NCBI GenBank assembly: GCA_017442765.1
Contig: JAFRZC010000017.1
Coordinates: forward strand, 1 to 23,316
Length of the DNA: 23,316 nucleotides
DNA from: Prevotella sp.
Lineage (GTDB): Bacteria; Bacteroidota; Bacteroidia; Bacteroidales; Bacteroidaceae
Reading direction: 5' to 3'
Positions within the stretch are counted from its first letter, which is position 1. Every line of letters begins with the position of its first letter. Under the pieces are notes generated by a model that saw only the letters and a list, made by a program, of their open reading frames with translations, was not told the DNA's origin and searched no databases. A program made the position numbers and the translations under genes. Below are positions 1 through 7,175 of this stretch, one piece after another.

Positions 1-687
1 AATGGCTATGCCATCGGAAAGTATCAAGGCCGACTTGATGCCAACATCAACACCCACCTTTCTGTTAGCATCTACCAAATCCACATTCGGATGCGTTCTC
101 TTGTATTCCTCCTCCGTAATCTCCAAACTGAACGAGGCATAAAATTTACCACCGCTCTGAGATATACATACATTATTTATCTTGGTATAATTAAAGCGTA
201 TGTGCTCCGCCATCTTTACCCAGCCACCTTGCAAATTCGGCATGTGGATATATTGATGTTTGCCGTGCTCGTTATGAGCCAACTTTGCAAACGTCTTTGA
301 GTTCTTGTTCGTTTCCGATAACCTGATTTTGTCAGCTTGGATATAGAAACTCCCCTCATTGTCCTTTTTCTTCTTGAACTGCGGATAGGAGACCTTCCCC
401 TTCTTCAAGTCCCTAAAGAAGTTGTCAAATGCCCTCTGCAAGTTGTCAAAAGGTTGCTCTGTAGCACATTTCGTCACCTCATAGACAAACGGGAATTGTT
501 CTTTTTTGATAGCATTAAATCGCTTTCTTATTTCACGACCACTTGCCTTTTCCCTAGCCTCATACATACGTTTCCATTCAGCCAACCCCCAGTTGTAAGC
601 CAGCCTTGCACACCCGAAAGCCTTGCGGAAGTACGTCTTCTGCTTGTTATTCGGCTTCAGTTCTATTCTATGTGCAATGGAAATCAT
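1..687 (-). CDS. tnpB: TnpB-type RNA-guided endonuclease / IS200-IS605 OrfB, N-terminal part (cut by window start)
   Basis: The minus strand is open for 229 codons from an ATG at 687 to the window edge, so the 3' end is missing. The N-terminus (IAHRIELKPNNKQ...) and the segment FGCARLAYNWGLAEW are typical of the TnpB/OrfB helix-turn-helix part. SYPQFKKKKDNEGSF follows, and near residue 215 GVDVGIKSALILSDG matches the RuvC-I strand carrying the first catalytic Asp. Proteins of this family are RNA-guided nucleases carried by IS200/IS605 elements. The catalytic Glu, the zinc finger and any guide-RNA end would lie outside the window. An in-frame TGA lies 33 bp upstream of the ATG, which fixes the start. 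No frameshift is seen in the visible part. No Y1 transposase (TnpA) gene is visible upstream, so the element may be tnpB-only. Confidence 0.9.
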   Translation of the reverse strand, partial: MISIAHRIELKPNNKQKTYFRKAFGCARLAYNWGLAEWKRMYEAREKASGREIRKRFNAIKKEQFPFVYEVTKCATEQPFDNLQRAFDNFFRDLKKGKVSYPQFKKKKDNEGSFYIQADKIRLSETNKNSKTFAKLAHNEHGKHQYIHMPNLQGGWVKMAEHIRFNYTKINNVCISQSGGKFYASFSLEITEEEYKRTHPNVDLVDANRKVGVDVGIKSALILSDGIAI

Positions 688-705
688 CTTAAATCTGAAA
701 TACTG

Positions 706-761
706 CTGCAAATTTACTCAATTTTATTGACTATTGAGCATGAATTATCCAAAATTTGCAG
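706..761. repeat. Nested inverted repeat upstream of tnpB
   Basis: Perfect 10-bp arms CTGCAAATTT (706-715) and AAATTTGCAG (752-761) enclose a smaller hairpin, CTCAAT (717-722) with ATTGAG (733-738). It lies 18 bp upstream of the tnpB ATG. It could be a left-end structure of the IS element or a leader-RNA hairpin. A TAAATTTG sequence resembling a Bacteroidetes -7 box overlaps the proximal arm on the minus strand. Its function is inferred, not shown. Confidence 0.55.
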
Positions 762-790
762 AAACGGCTCAACTTTTTCATTAGGTTTTC

Positions 791-922
791 GCTTATAAGC
801 GAAAAGCGTTCTGCTTAGAGCTGAAAGACTTTTTGCTTATAAGCAAAAACCGACAAACACTAACTTCAGTACCGCTAAAAGCTAACTTTAGCACCAGGAA
901 ACACTAACTTTTGTCCCAAAAA
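791..922. repeat. 22-bp-phased degenerate tandem array, locus 1
   Basis: Six units begin at 791, 813, 835, 857, 879 and 901, exactly 22 bp apart. Units at 791 and 835 start with GCTTATAAGC and form perfect 20-bp palindromes at 786-805 and 830-849. The unit at 813 starts with the related GCTTAGAGC. The units at 857, 879 and 901 share (C)TAACTT followed by ACC or CCC. The array lies between the tnpB start and the 3' end of the AlkZ-like gene. The units are too degenerate, and lack unique spacers, to be CRISPR. The arrays at 9287 and 16577 have the same period. Confidence 0.7.
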
Positions 923-949
923 CAATATCCTTTGAACGAGCGGGAAGCC

Positions 950-2005
950 CTAACCTCTTTTTCTGAACTTTTGGTATCTCGTCCATTGGTCGTAGATTGA
1001 CTTTCGCCGCAAGTCGGATGTGTGCTCCCCAACAAAGAACTCTGCATGACATTCTTCCTTGAACGGACTCCAATTGCCGCAGACAACGCCGTCGCGGGCG
1101 ATGACGGGCTGGAAGATGCCACTATTGTTGTGAGCCTTATGCCTGTATTCGGGCGAGAGCACGATGTCGCGGCTTTTGTAGGCTATCAGATACTCGTCGT
1201 AGGGCGGAAGGAACAGATACTTGCCTTTGCGAAAGCCTCGTGTACGGCAGTTGTCCATGAGATAGAACTCGCGCCCTTTATATCTCTCAACATGAATGGT
1301 ATTGCCCAAAAGCTCTATTCCCCTTCGGCAGTCGCCGACGCTCAAGCCCGACCACCATGCGTAATCGTCCAACGTGGCGGGCTGGTGACTTTGAAAATAT
1401 TTGCAGGTGAAGCGCATCAGGGCCTCTTTCCTGTCTATGGAAGCGGGTCTTGTTCCAACCTTGTCGGCTGTAAGCGTGTAGGTTGCCTTCATGGGCAGCA
1501 GCTCACCGCTACATAGCGTTCCAGCCATCTCTGTCATGCGAATATGATAGGAGAGCCGATGGTCGTCCATCCGAATGCCTTTCTCCATCAACGCCTGTAC
1601 GAAATCTTCTTTGGTTGCGCTGCCCTTATTGGCGGCTGTCAGCACAAGGATGTCCCTGACGTGCAAAAGCTCATCATCGGGGATGCTAATTTTGTTGCTG
1701 CTCATCCAGCCTCTGGTCACGGCGATGGCCTTTGGCGCACAGAGTTCGAGATAGGCCCAATAGTCTTCGGCCGAGACCAGTTGCCATGTGCCTCGCATTA
1801 AGTGCAGGCGGATGATCTGCCCGCTGTCGAATGCTTTTTTGAAGGCTGCGGCTGACGGCTTGCGTGTACGCATTGCCACGGCCCACCGCATCGCGCGGTA
1901 TTCCTGTGCCTGCATGGCGCCCATGTGGCTCACCACCTCGGCAGGATTGCCAGGCTGAGGGCAGATAAGCTGTTGGTTGAGTAGTCGGATGGCGACGGGG
2001 TTCAT
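950..2005 (-). CDS. AlkZ-like winged-helix DNA glycosylase (HTH_42 superfamily)
   Basis: The protein of 351 aa matches the HTH_42 (winged helix DNA-binding) superfamily that includes Streptomyces AlkZ and E. coli AlkX/YcaQ, glycosylases that unhook interstrand crosslinks or bulky alkyl adducts. Near the N-terminus HMGAMQAQEYRAM contains QAQ at residues 32-34. This matches the AlkZ-type Q-x-Q catalytic motif rather than the Q-x-D of YcaQ. Further family-like segments are LHLMRGTWQLVSAEDY and FLPPYDEYLIAYKSR. The frame stays open upstream to 2101, but those codons overlap the end of the preceding dipeptidase gene in another frame. The ATG at 2005, 14 bp after that gene's stop, is therefore chosen. 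It is probably co-transcribed with the dipeptidase. The glycosylase activity itself is inferred from the family. Confidence 0.82.
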   Translation of the reverse strand: MNPVAIRLLNQQLICPQPGNPAEVVSHMGAMQAQEYRAMRWAVAMRTRKPSAAAFKKAFDSGQIIRLHLMRGTWQLVSAEDYWAYLELCAPKAIAVTRGWMSSNKISIPDDELLHVRDILVLTAANKGSATKEDFVQALMEKGIRMDDHRLSYHIRMTEMAGTLCSGELLPMKATYTLTADKVGTRPASIDRKEALMRFTCKYFQSHQPATLDDYAWWSGLSVGDCRRGIELLGNTIHVERYKGREFYLMDNCRTRGFRKGKYLFLPPYDEYLIAYKSRDIVLSPEYRHKAHNNSGIFQPVIARDGVVCGNWSPFKEECHAEFFVGEHTSDLRRKSIYDQWTRYQKFRKRG

Positions 2006-2019
2006 GTATGCATTATGAA

Positions 2020-2811
2020 TTATCTGTGGTTCGGCCTGCTGACGGGGAAGGTGAAATAGGTATGGGGGAAGGGCTCGTCCTTGAGGGTGAAGTGCCACCA
2101 TTCGCTGTCGAGCGGCTTGAAGCCGTGACGAAGCATGGCCTTGCGCAAGATTATGCGATTGGCAAATTGCGCGGCGGTAATGGTGCGGCCTGCGGGGCTC
2201 TTGCTGCCATTGCCTGTATATTCTCCCGTATCGGGGTTGCCGCAGAAGTCGGGATGGCTCTCGGGTCCGAACCAGTCGAATGTTCCGCCCATATCGACTT
2301 CCTTTTCCGTAGCCATGTCGAAGAGGGTCAGGTCAACGGTTGAGCCTCGGGTGTGGCCGCTTTTCTCATAGATGTACTCTTGTTCGAAAAGCACGCTCTT
2401 CGGCAGGTCGGGATAGAAATAGCGTTTCATCAGGGTATCGCTGATGTCGGCCGCCCAGCGCACAAAATGATCCACGCCCTTTTGCGGGCGATAGGCGTCG
2501 TAGATTTTCAGCCGATAGCCTTGCTTCTTCACGTCGTCGCTCACCGCCCGCAGGCTGTCGGCGGCCTTGCGGGTCATGAGGGCTGTCGGCTCTTCATAGC
2601 CGTCGATGCGGGTGCCCACAAAGTTGTAGGTTCCATAATAGCGGATTTCCAGAATGGCGTCGGGCACGGCATCGGTCAGGGTGACAAACTGGCTGCTGTC
2701 GTCTGCAGGTGATGCGGCAAGGGCATCGTTGCCTGAGCGGTATGTGACGACGGCTGCGGCGCAACCGGCCGCTACAATGGCGGCGGCAATCCATAATCTT
2801 GATTTGTTCAT
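2020..2811 (-). CDS. VanX-type D-alanyl-D-alanine dipeptidase (peptidase M15D)
   Basis: The 263-aa zinc dipeptidase family hydrolyses D-Ala-D-Ala. All key residues can be placed. R108 is in DAYRP. H153 and D160 are in SGHTRGSTVD. E237 and H240 are in SEWWHF. The spacings (45, 7 and 3 residues within pairs) are those of VanX. The N-terminus has a hydrophobic stretch, residues 5-22, ending near AAGC, so the protein is exported or possibly a lipoprotein. This suggests peptidoglycan recycling or periplasmic scavenging rather than vancomycin resistance, and no vanH or vanA partner is present. Upstream, TAACTTTA at 2867-2874 (-) is only an imperfect -7 box. The TAA stop falls within an AT-rich repeat shared with other gene edges. 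It is the first gene of a likely pair with the glycosylase. Confidence 0.92.
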   Translation of the reverse strand: MNKSRLWIAAAIVAAGCAAAVVTYRSGNDALAASPADDSSQFVTLTDAVPDAILEIRYYGTYNFVGTRIDGYEEPTALMTRKAADSLRAVSDDVKKQGYRLKIYDAYRPQKGVDHFVRWAADISDTLMKRYFYPDLPKSVLFEQEYIYEKSGHTRGSTVDLTLFDMATEKEVDMGGTFDWFGPESHPDFCGNPDTGEYTGNGSKSPAGRTITAAQFANRIILRKAMLRHGFKPLDSEWWHFTLKDEPFPHTYFTFPVSRPNHR

Positions 2812-3064
2812 AATTTATAATGAGTAATTTTTAATGAATAATGCATAATTTTCATTCCATTCCGGGTAAAGTTATCGTCTTCGACGAGAAATTGTTTAAA
2901 AATTGAAATTCAAAATCCATCAAAATAATGCCTTCTTGCTTTTAATTTTATATTCAAATTTTGATAAATTTTCTTTCCCTCGCTTCGCGAACAGAGACCG
3001 ATGGTTCTCGCCGCAGGCGATTTCACTTTTCAAAATTTATAATGCATTATGCATTATGAATTTT
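2812..3064. repeat. AT-rich intergenic spacer with ATGCATTATGAATTATG-like repeats
   Basis: This 253-bp gap lies between the DUF3078 stop and the dipeptidase start. Iterations of TAATG/ATGCAT/ATTATG occur at both ends (about 2812-2853 and 3035-3062). The middle is AT-rich and contains one short GC hairpin, TCGCC-GCA-GGCGA, near 3013. No convincing ORF or complete promoter is seen. Confidence 0.6.
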
Positions 3065-4372
3065 TCAGAACGAATAGCCGAGGCCGAGGGAGATGTATTC
3101 CTTGTACATCCAGTAGCCGTGATGGTCGTCGCGGCGTCGGTTGTCGTCGAAACGGGGATAGACGAAGACGGTGCTGTTGATATATTTGTTGACGCGCAGG
3201 GTGAACGTGTTTTCCCACTCGTATTCGACGCGGTGAAACGAGGTGTAGGCTTTCATGCGGGTTTTCCAGTTGACGACGTTGGTAATTTTCCAGTTGAGGT
3301 TGGCGGTGAAGAGCGAACCGAAGTCGTCGTTGGTGTGCCGGTTCGCGGGAATGCCGTTGGCAGCAAGCAGGGCTTCGCGGCCGACGTACTTGAAATCGTA
3401 GGAGAGCGGCGCAAGATGGATGTCGCCGGTGAGGCGCCCTTTGAGCCAGTTGACTTTGTAGTCCATACCGAGTGAGACGTTGACCTTGAGCGGCGAGGTG
3501 AAGTCGGAATAGACTTTCGGGTCGTTGCTGCGATAGGTGCGCATGAGCTGGGTCTGCGCCTCCGCCTTCAGCGTGTAGTACCATCGCCTGGTGGCTTGCA
3601 GGCCGAGTTTTGAGGTGAGCCGGAGCAGGTCGGTATTGGTCTTGAGCGTGTGCAGCGTGTCGCTGCGCGAGGAGAGCATGCCGAGCTTGAGCTCAAGGGT
3701 ATTGTCCCAGGTCACTTTCTGCTTGTTGTTGTAGTTGGCATGGAGGTTTATCCACGAGAGGAAGGAGTAGTTGCTCTCGCCGCCCTGATACCAGTTGCCG
3801 GAGATATAGTTCTGGAAGGCCTGCAAGCCCGCGTCGCCGGAGAAGTTCCAGAAGTTGGGACGCTTCACCACGACATCCACATTGCCGGTCGTCGGCTCTA
3901 TCGCCGTTGGCGACACTTTTTCCACGATGTCGGGCTTGGTGCTGATGGTTGCCGTCGGCGACGTGAGAGCCGGTCCGATGATGTCGAGCTGGCTCTGCGT
4001 GCCCGTCACCAGGTCGGGACGGTGCAGATAGACTCGGAGCAGGGCAAGGTCGGTCTCGGCATCCTCTATGGTCCCGCCCGGCGGCATGATGCTGAACTGG
4101 CGGGGGGCGATGTTGTGATAGAAGGTCATGGGCAGGAAGAGGCGCGAGTACGTCGTCCGCTCGCGGCCCCCTCCCGTCCTCCCCCCGAGGGGGAGGAGAT
4201 GAGGGGGCAGGGTGTCGATGTGCAGCCGACAGGCCTCGAGCGAGTCGATGTAGGCCTGCACGCGCGGGGAGATGGTGTCGGCCGATGCAAGCCCCGGCAT
4301 GTGAAAACCGCGTGTCTGTCGGGCAGAAACGGTTGCCGCCATCAGCAGCAAAGGCAATAAACTCTTCTTCAT
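3065..4372 (-). CDS. DUF3078 family outer-membrane protein
   Basis: The 435-aa protein has a signal peptide (MKKSLLPLLLMAATVSA). From about residue 170 it shows the DUF3078 pattern: PNFWNFSGDAGLQAFQNYIS, GNWYQGGESNYS and NNKQKVTWDNTLELKLG, followed by alternating aromatic strands and a C-terminal LGLGYSF. A Phe terminus and such strands are typical of outer-membrane beta-barrels. DUF3078 proteins are common in Bacteroidetes and have no established function. Residues 55-69 (LPPHLLPLGGRTGGG) are encoded by a GC-rich nested palindrome and look like a repeat-derived insertion in the low-complexity linker between signal peptide and barrel. The gene is transcribed divergently from htrA. Confidence 0.85.
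   Translation of the reverse strand: MKKSLLPLLLMAATVSARQTRGFHMPGLASADTISPRVQAYIDSLEACRLHIDTLPPHLLPLGGRTGGGRERTTYSRLFLPMTFYHNIAPRQFSIMPPGGTIEDAETDLALLRVYLHRPDLVTGTQSQLDIIGPALTSPTATISTKPDIVEKVSPTAIEPTTGNVDVVVKRPNFWNFSGDAGLQAFQNYISGNWYQGGESNYSFLSWINLHANYNNKQKVTWDNTLELKLGMLSSRSDTLHTLKTNTDLLRLTSKLGLQATRRWYYTLKAEAQTQLMRTYRSNDPKVYSDFTSPLKVNVSLGMDYKVNWLKGRLTGDIHLAPLSYDFKYVGREALLAANGIPANRHTNDDFGSLFTANLNWKITNVVNWKTRMKAYTSFHRVEYEWENTFTLRVNKYINSTVFVYPRFDDNRRRDDHHGYWMYKEYISLGLGYSF
4166..4208. repeat. GC-rich nested palindrome inside the DUF3078 gene
   Basis: Outer arms GCCCCCTC (4166-4173) and GAGGGGGC (4201-4208) enclose inner arms TCCTCCCCC (4177-4185) and GGGGGAGGA (4189-4197) with a 3-nt loop. It is in frame in the coding region and encodes a Pro/Gly/Leu-rich stretch. 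A related copy lies at 16267-16299 in another gene. Confidence 0.8.
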
Positions 4373-4470
4373 AATTTATAATGCACAATGCTCAATGCAG
4401 AATGCATAATTATTTCGTCCGCAAAATTACGAAATTATTATGAATTATGCATTATGAATTATGAATTATT
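4373..4470. repeat. AT-rich ATGCAT/ATTATGAATT repeats in the DUF3078-htrA gap
   Basis: Copies of AATGCATAAT, TGCATTATGAATTATG and related words cluster at 4373-4411 and 4436-4468. The right end, ATTATGAATTATTTTTTGT, is repeated just upstream of rpoD (about 6238-6256). The rest of the 314-bp gap holds the two divergent promoters listed separately and no gene. Confidence 0.65.
4422..4429 (-). promoter_or_regulatory. Predicted -7 box for the DUF3078 gene
   Basis: TAATTTTG on the minus strand matches the Bacteroidetes TAnnTTTG box, about 50 bp before the start codon. It sits in CGTAATTTTGCGGACGA, nearly identical to the promoter at 15001-15017. No clear TTTG -33 box was found. Confidence 0.5.
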
Positions 4471-4566
4471 TTTTGTCAACTATTAAATGCCGTTAATTGT
4501 GATTTGCGAAATGTTAATTGATTAGAAAGAAGTGTGACAAAATGGCAGTTTAACATTTTTTGCGCC

Positions 4567-4574
4567 TATCTTTG
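4567..4574 (+). promoter_or_regulatory. Predicted -7 box for htrA
   Basis: TATCTTTG, followed by CAGG, is a perfect TAnnTTTG box. It leaves a leader of about 105 nt before the htrA ATG. The expected -33 position has no clear TTTG, which may mean that an activator assists. No CIRCE element is visible. Confidence 0.55.
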
Positions 4575-4686
4575 CAGGTGATTTTTAAACGAAGACGGTT
4601 TTTGAACGTCTGAGTTATGAAATGTAATCAATAATTTTGGCAAGCGATAACATCACATCAATAAATATAATAATAAGGTAAAAGAC

Positions 4687-6156
4687 ATGAAAAAGATTTC
4701 AAAATTCCTATTGGTCGCCATGTGCGTAGCCGCACTGGGACTTTCAGCAACATCTTACATGAAGGTAAATGCCGCGGACTCTGCCGTAGTGTCGCTTCCT
4801 GCCGGCCAGCCCGTGGATCTCACCTATGCCGCTGAGAAGGCACTGCCCGCAGTGGTGCATATAAAATATGTGCAGAACTCGAAGGTGCAGATGGTGGAAG
4901 TGGAGACCGACCCCTTCGGCGGTTTCTTCTCCGACCCGTTTGGCTTCTTCGGCAACCCCGGCGGCAGCGGCGGTACACAGAAGGTGCCTCGCCGTACGCA
5001 GAAGAAGACCGCCACCGGCTCAGGCGTGATTATCACGGCCGACGGCTACATCGTCACCAACAACCACGTGGTTGAGGGTGCCGACGAGCTGACCATAACC
5101 TTGAACGACAACCGCGAGTTCTCTGCCCGCATCATCGGTACCGACAAGGACACCGACCTTGCCCTCATCAAGATTGACGGCAAGGGGCTCCCCACCCTTC
5201 CCATAGGCGACTCCGACAAGGTGACCGTGGGCGAATGGGTGATTGCCGTGGGCAATCCCTTCGGCTTTAACAGCACCGTCACGGCAGGCATCATCTCGGC
5301 CAAGGCCCGCACGCTCGGAGCCAACGGCGTAGAGTCGTTCATCCAGACCGATGCCGCCATTAACGCCGGCAACTCGGGCGGCGCACTCGTGAACACACGC
5401 GGTGAGCTCGTGGGCATCAATGCCATGCTCTACTCGCAGACGGGCTCCTACAGCGGCTACGGCTTTGCCATCCCCACGACCATCATGAACAAGGTGGTGG
5501 CCGACCTGAAGGAATACGGCACCGTACAGCGCGCACTGCTCGGCATCCGGGGCACCGACGTCCATAACTACATCGACCAGGAGAAGGAGAAGGGCAACGA
5601 GGTTGACCTCGGCACCAACGAGGGCGTCTATGTGGCCGAAGTAGAGGAAAACGGTGCTGGTGCTGATGCCGGACTGGAGAAAGGCGACGTAATCATCTCC
5701 GTTGACGGAAAGAAAGTCACCAAGTTTGCCGAGCTCACCGAGGTGATGGCCAGCAAGCGACCGGGCGACAAGCTCAGCGTGACCTACCTGCACAAGAAGA
5801 ACAAGAACACCAAGACCGTCACTCTGAAGAACGCGCAGGGCAACACGAAAGTGGTGAAGAATGCCGACATCGACGTGCTCGGAGCCGACTTCCGCCCCGT
5901 CACCAAACAGCAGAAGGAGCAGCTCGAGATTCAGTACGGCCTTGAGGTTATCAAGGTGAACGGCGGCAAGATGAAGGAGGCAGGCATACCCAAGGGCTTC
6001 GTCATCCAGAACGTCAACGACACACCGATGAAGAGCGTTGAGGACTTGCAGGACGTGGTCAAGAAAGCCAGCACCTCGAAAGAGCCCGTGCTCATCATCA
6101 AGGGTGTCTATCCCACCGGCAAACGCGGCTATTTCGCTATCGAGGTAGGAGAATAG
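4687..6156 (+). CDS. htrA: DegP/HtrA family periplasmic serine protease
   Basis: The 489-aa protein is an envelope stress protease/chaperone of the S1C family. It has a signal peptide (residues 1-30, ending VNAA). The protease domain carries the triad H127 (TNNHVVEG), D157 (DTDLALIKI) and S230 (INAGNSGGAL), with spacing close to that of E. coli DegP. A Gly/Phe/Pro-rich linker (DPFGGFFSDPFGFFGNPGGSGG, in part) lies at about 75-96, where DegP has its LA loop. Two PDZ domains follow at about 270-370 and 400-489, the first with GVYVAEVEENGAGADAGLEKG. The length is normal for Bacteroidetes. The gene stands alone, with its own promoter and a hairpin downstream. Confidence 0.96.
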   Translation: MKKISKFLLVAMCVAALGLSATSYMKVNAADSAVVSLPAGQPVDLTYAAEKALPAVVHIKYVQNSKVQMVEVETDPFGGFFSDPFGFFGNPGGSGGTQKVPRRTQKKTATGSGVIITADGYIVTNNHVVEGADELTITLNDNREFSARIIGTDKDTDLALIKIDGKGLPTLPIGDSDKVTVGEWVIAVGNPFGFNSTVTAGIISAKARTLGANGVESFIQTDAAINAGNSGGALVNTRGELVGINAMLYSQTGSYSGYGFAIPTTIMNKVVADLKEYGTVQRALLGIRGTDVHNYIDQEKEKGNEVDLGTNEGVYVAEVEENGAGADAGLEKGDVIISVDGKKVTKFAELTEVMASKRPGDKLSVTYLHKKNKNTKTVTLKNAQGNTKVVKNADIDVLGADFRPVTKQQKEQLEIQYGLEVIKVNGGKMKEAGIPKGFVIQNVNDTPMKSVEDLQDVVKKASTSKEPVLIIKGVYPTGKRGYFAIEVGE

Positions 6157-6190
6157 TCCCACACCGACAGCGGCCATCCGCCACAGCAAT

Positions 6191-6229
6191 GCATCACGCA
6201 TAATTTATACAAATAATTATGTGTGATGC
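6191..6229 (+). terminator. Hairpin after htrA, probable terminator
   Basis: A 15-bp stem pairs 6191-6205 with 6215-6229, with one G-T wobble and a 9-nt loop. Arms begin GCATCAC and end GTGATGC. It is followed by TTTG, which also serves as the predicted -33 box of rpoD, so terminator and promoter abut. The T-run is short, so termination strength is uncertain. Confidence 0.6.
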
Positions 6230-6262
6230 TTTGTGTATTATGAATTATTTTTTGTAACTTTG
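6230..6262 (+). promoter_or_regulatory. Predicted rpoD promoter
   Basis: TTTG at 6230-6233, a 21-bp spacer and TAACTTTG at 6255-6262 give a full Bacteroidetes promoter. The leader to the rpoD ATG is under 20 nt. Confidence 0.7.
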
Positions 6263-6285
6263 CACCAAATATCCGAAAACGACGC

Positions 6286-7146
6286 ATGAGACAACTGAAA
6301 ATCAACCAGCAGATTACCGACCGGGGTAACGAATCGCTCGACAAATACCTTCAAGAGATAGCACAAGAGGAGCTGCTGTCGCCCGAGGAAGAGGCAGAAC
6401 TGGCGCGACGCATCAAGAAAGGCGACCGCGAGGCACTGGAGAAGCTGACCAAGGCCAATCTGCGATTTGTCGTCTCGGTGGCCAAGCAGTACCAGCATCA
6501 GGGCCTGAGCCTTCCCGACCTCATCAACGAAGGTAACCTCGGACTCATCAGAGCCGCCGAGAAATTCGACGAGACACGCGGGTTCAAATTCATCTCATAC
6601 GCGGTCTGGTGGATCCGGCAGAGCATCATTCAGGCCATCGCCGAACAGGGACGTATCGTGAAGCTGCCACTTAATCAAGTCGGCTCTGTCAACAAAATCA
6701 ACCGCGAGAGCAGAAAGTTTGAGCAGGAACACGAGCGCCGGCCGAGCGTCAACGAGATAGCCGAGCGCACCGACATCCCCGAAGAGAAAGTCGCCGACGC
6801 CATAAAGACCAGCGGCAAGAGCATTTCGGTTGACGCACCCCTCGGTGAGGGCGAAGACAGTCTGCTCGACGTGCTGCCCAACAACGACTCGCCCATGGCC
6901 GACAGCGAGCTCGTCATGGAATCGCTGCGCGAAGAAATCGCACGCACACTCAACATTCTCAACGAACGCGAACGGTTCGTCATAGAGCGCTTCTACGGCA
7001 TCAACCAGCAGGAAATGACCTACGAGGAAATCGGCAACTTATGCGGACTGAGCCGCGAACGTGTGCGACAAATCAAGGAGAAAGCCATCAGAAAACTTCG
7101 CAGCAACACTAAAAGCAAATTACTGAAAGCCTATCTGGCAAGTTAA
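6286..7146 (+). CDS. rpoD: RNA polymerase primary sigma factor RpoD (Bacteroidetes type)
   Basis: The 286-aa sigma-70 protein directs RNA polymerase to housekeeping promoters. Region 1.2 is at about 16-50 (SLDKYLQEIAQEELLSPEEE). Region 2 is at about 55-130, with the melting/-10 segment FKFISYAVWWIRQSI. Region 3 is at about 130-205. Region 4 holds the recognition helix-turn-helix MTYEEIGNLCGLSRERVRQI near the C-terminus. Region 1.1 and the non-conserved region of E. coli RpoD are absent, as is usual for Bacteroidetes primary sigma factors, which use the TTTG/TAnnTTTG promoters seen in this window. The next gene starts only 29 bp downstream, so rpoD may lead a longer transcript. Confidence 0.97.
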   Translation: MRQLKINQQITDRGNESLDKYLQEIAQEELLSPEEEAELARRIKKGDREALEKLTKANLRFVVSVAKQYQHQGLSLPDLINEGNLGLIRAAEKFDETRGFKFISYAVWWIRQSIIQAIAEQGRIVKLPLNQVGSVNKINRESRKFEQEHERRPSVNEIAERTDIPEEKVADAIKTSGKSISVDAPLGEGEDSLLDVLPNNDSPMADSELVMESLREEIARTLNILNERERFVIERFYGINQQEMTYEEIGNLCGLSRERVRQIKEKAIRKLRSNTKSKLLKAYLAS

Positions 7147-7175
7147 GAAGTTAAAGGAACTAAAAGAGTTAAGAT

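Noticed and set aside
791..922. CRISPR array
   Set aside because: The whole 22-bp unit varies together, there is no constant repeat with unique 30-bp spacers, and no cas gene is nearby. The same applies to 9287-9374 and 16577-16752.
2020..2811. Vancomycin-resistance locus
   Set aside because: The dipeptidase has VanX motifs, but no vanH, vanA-type ligase, vanR or vanS is present. Chromosomal housekeeping homologues are common.
4490..4686. CIRCE or similar heat-shock operator upstream of htrA
   Set aside because: No TTAGCACTC/GAGTGCTAA inverted repeat is present.
5020..6201. 393-codon antisense frame opposite htrA
   Set aside because: It is a shadow of a GC-rich gene. Its translation has no recognisable family pattern, while the htrA frame carries a full triad and PDZ domains.
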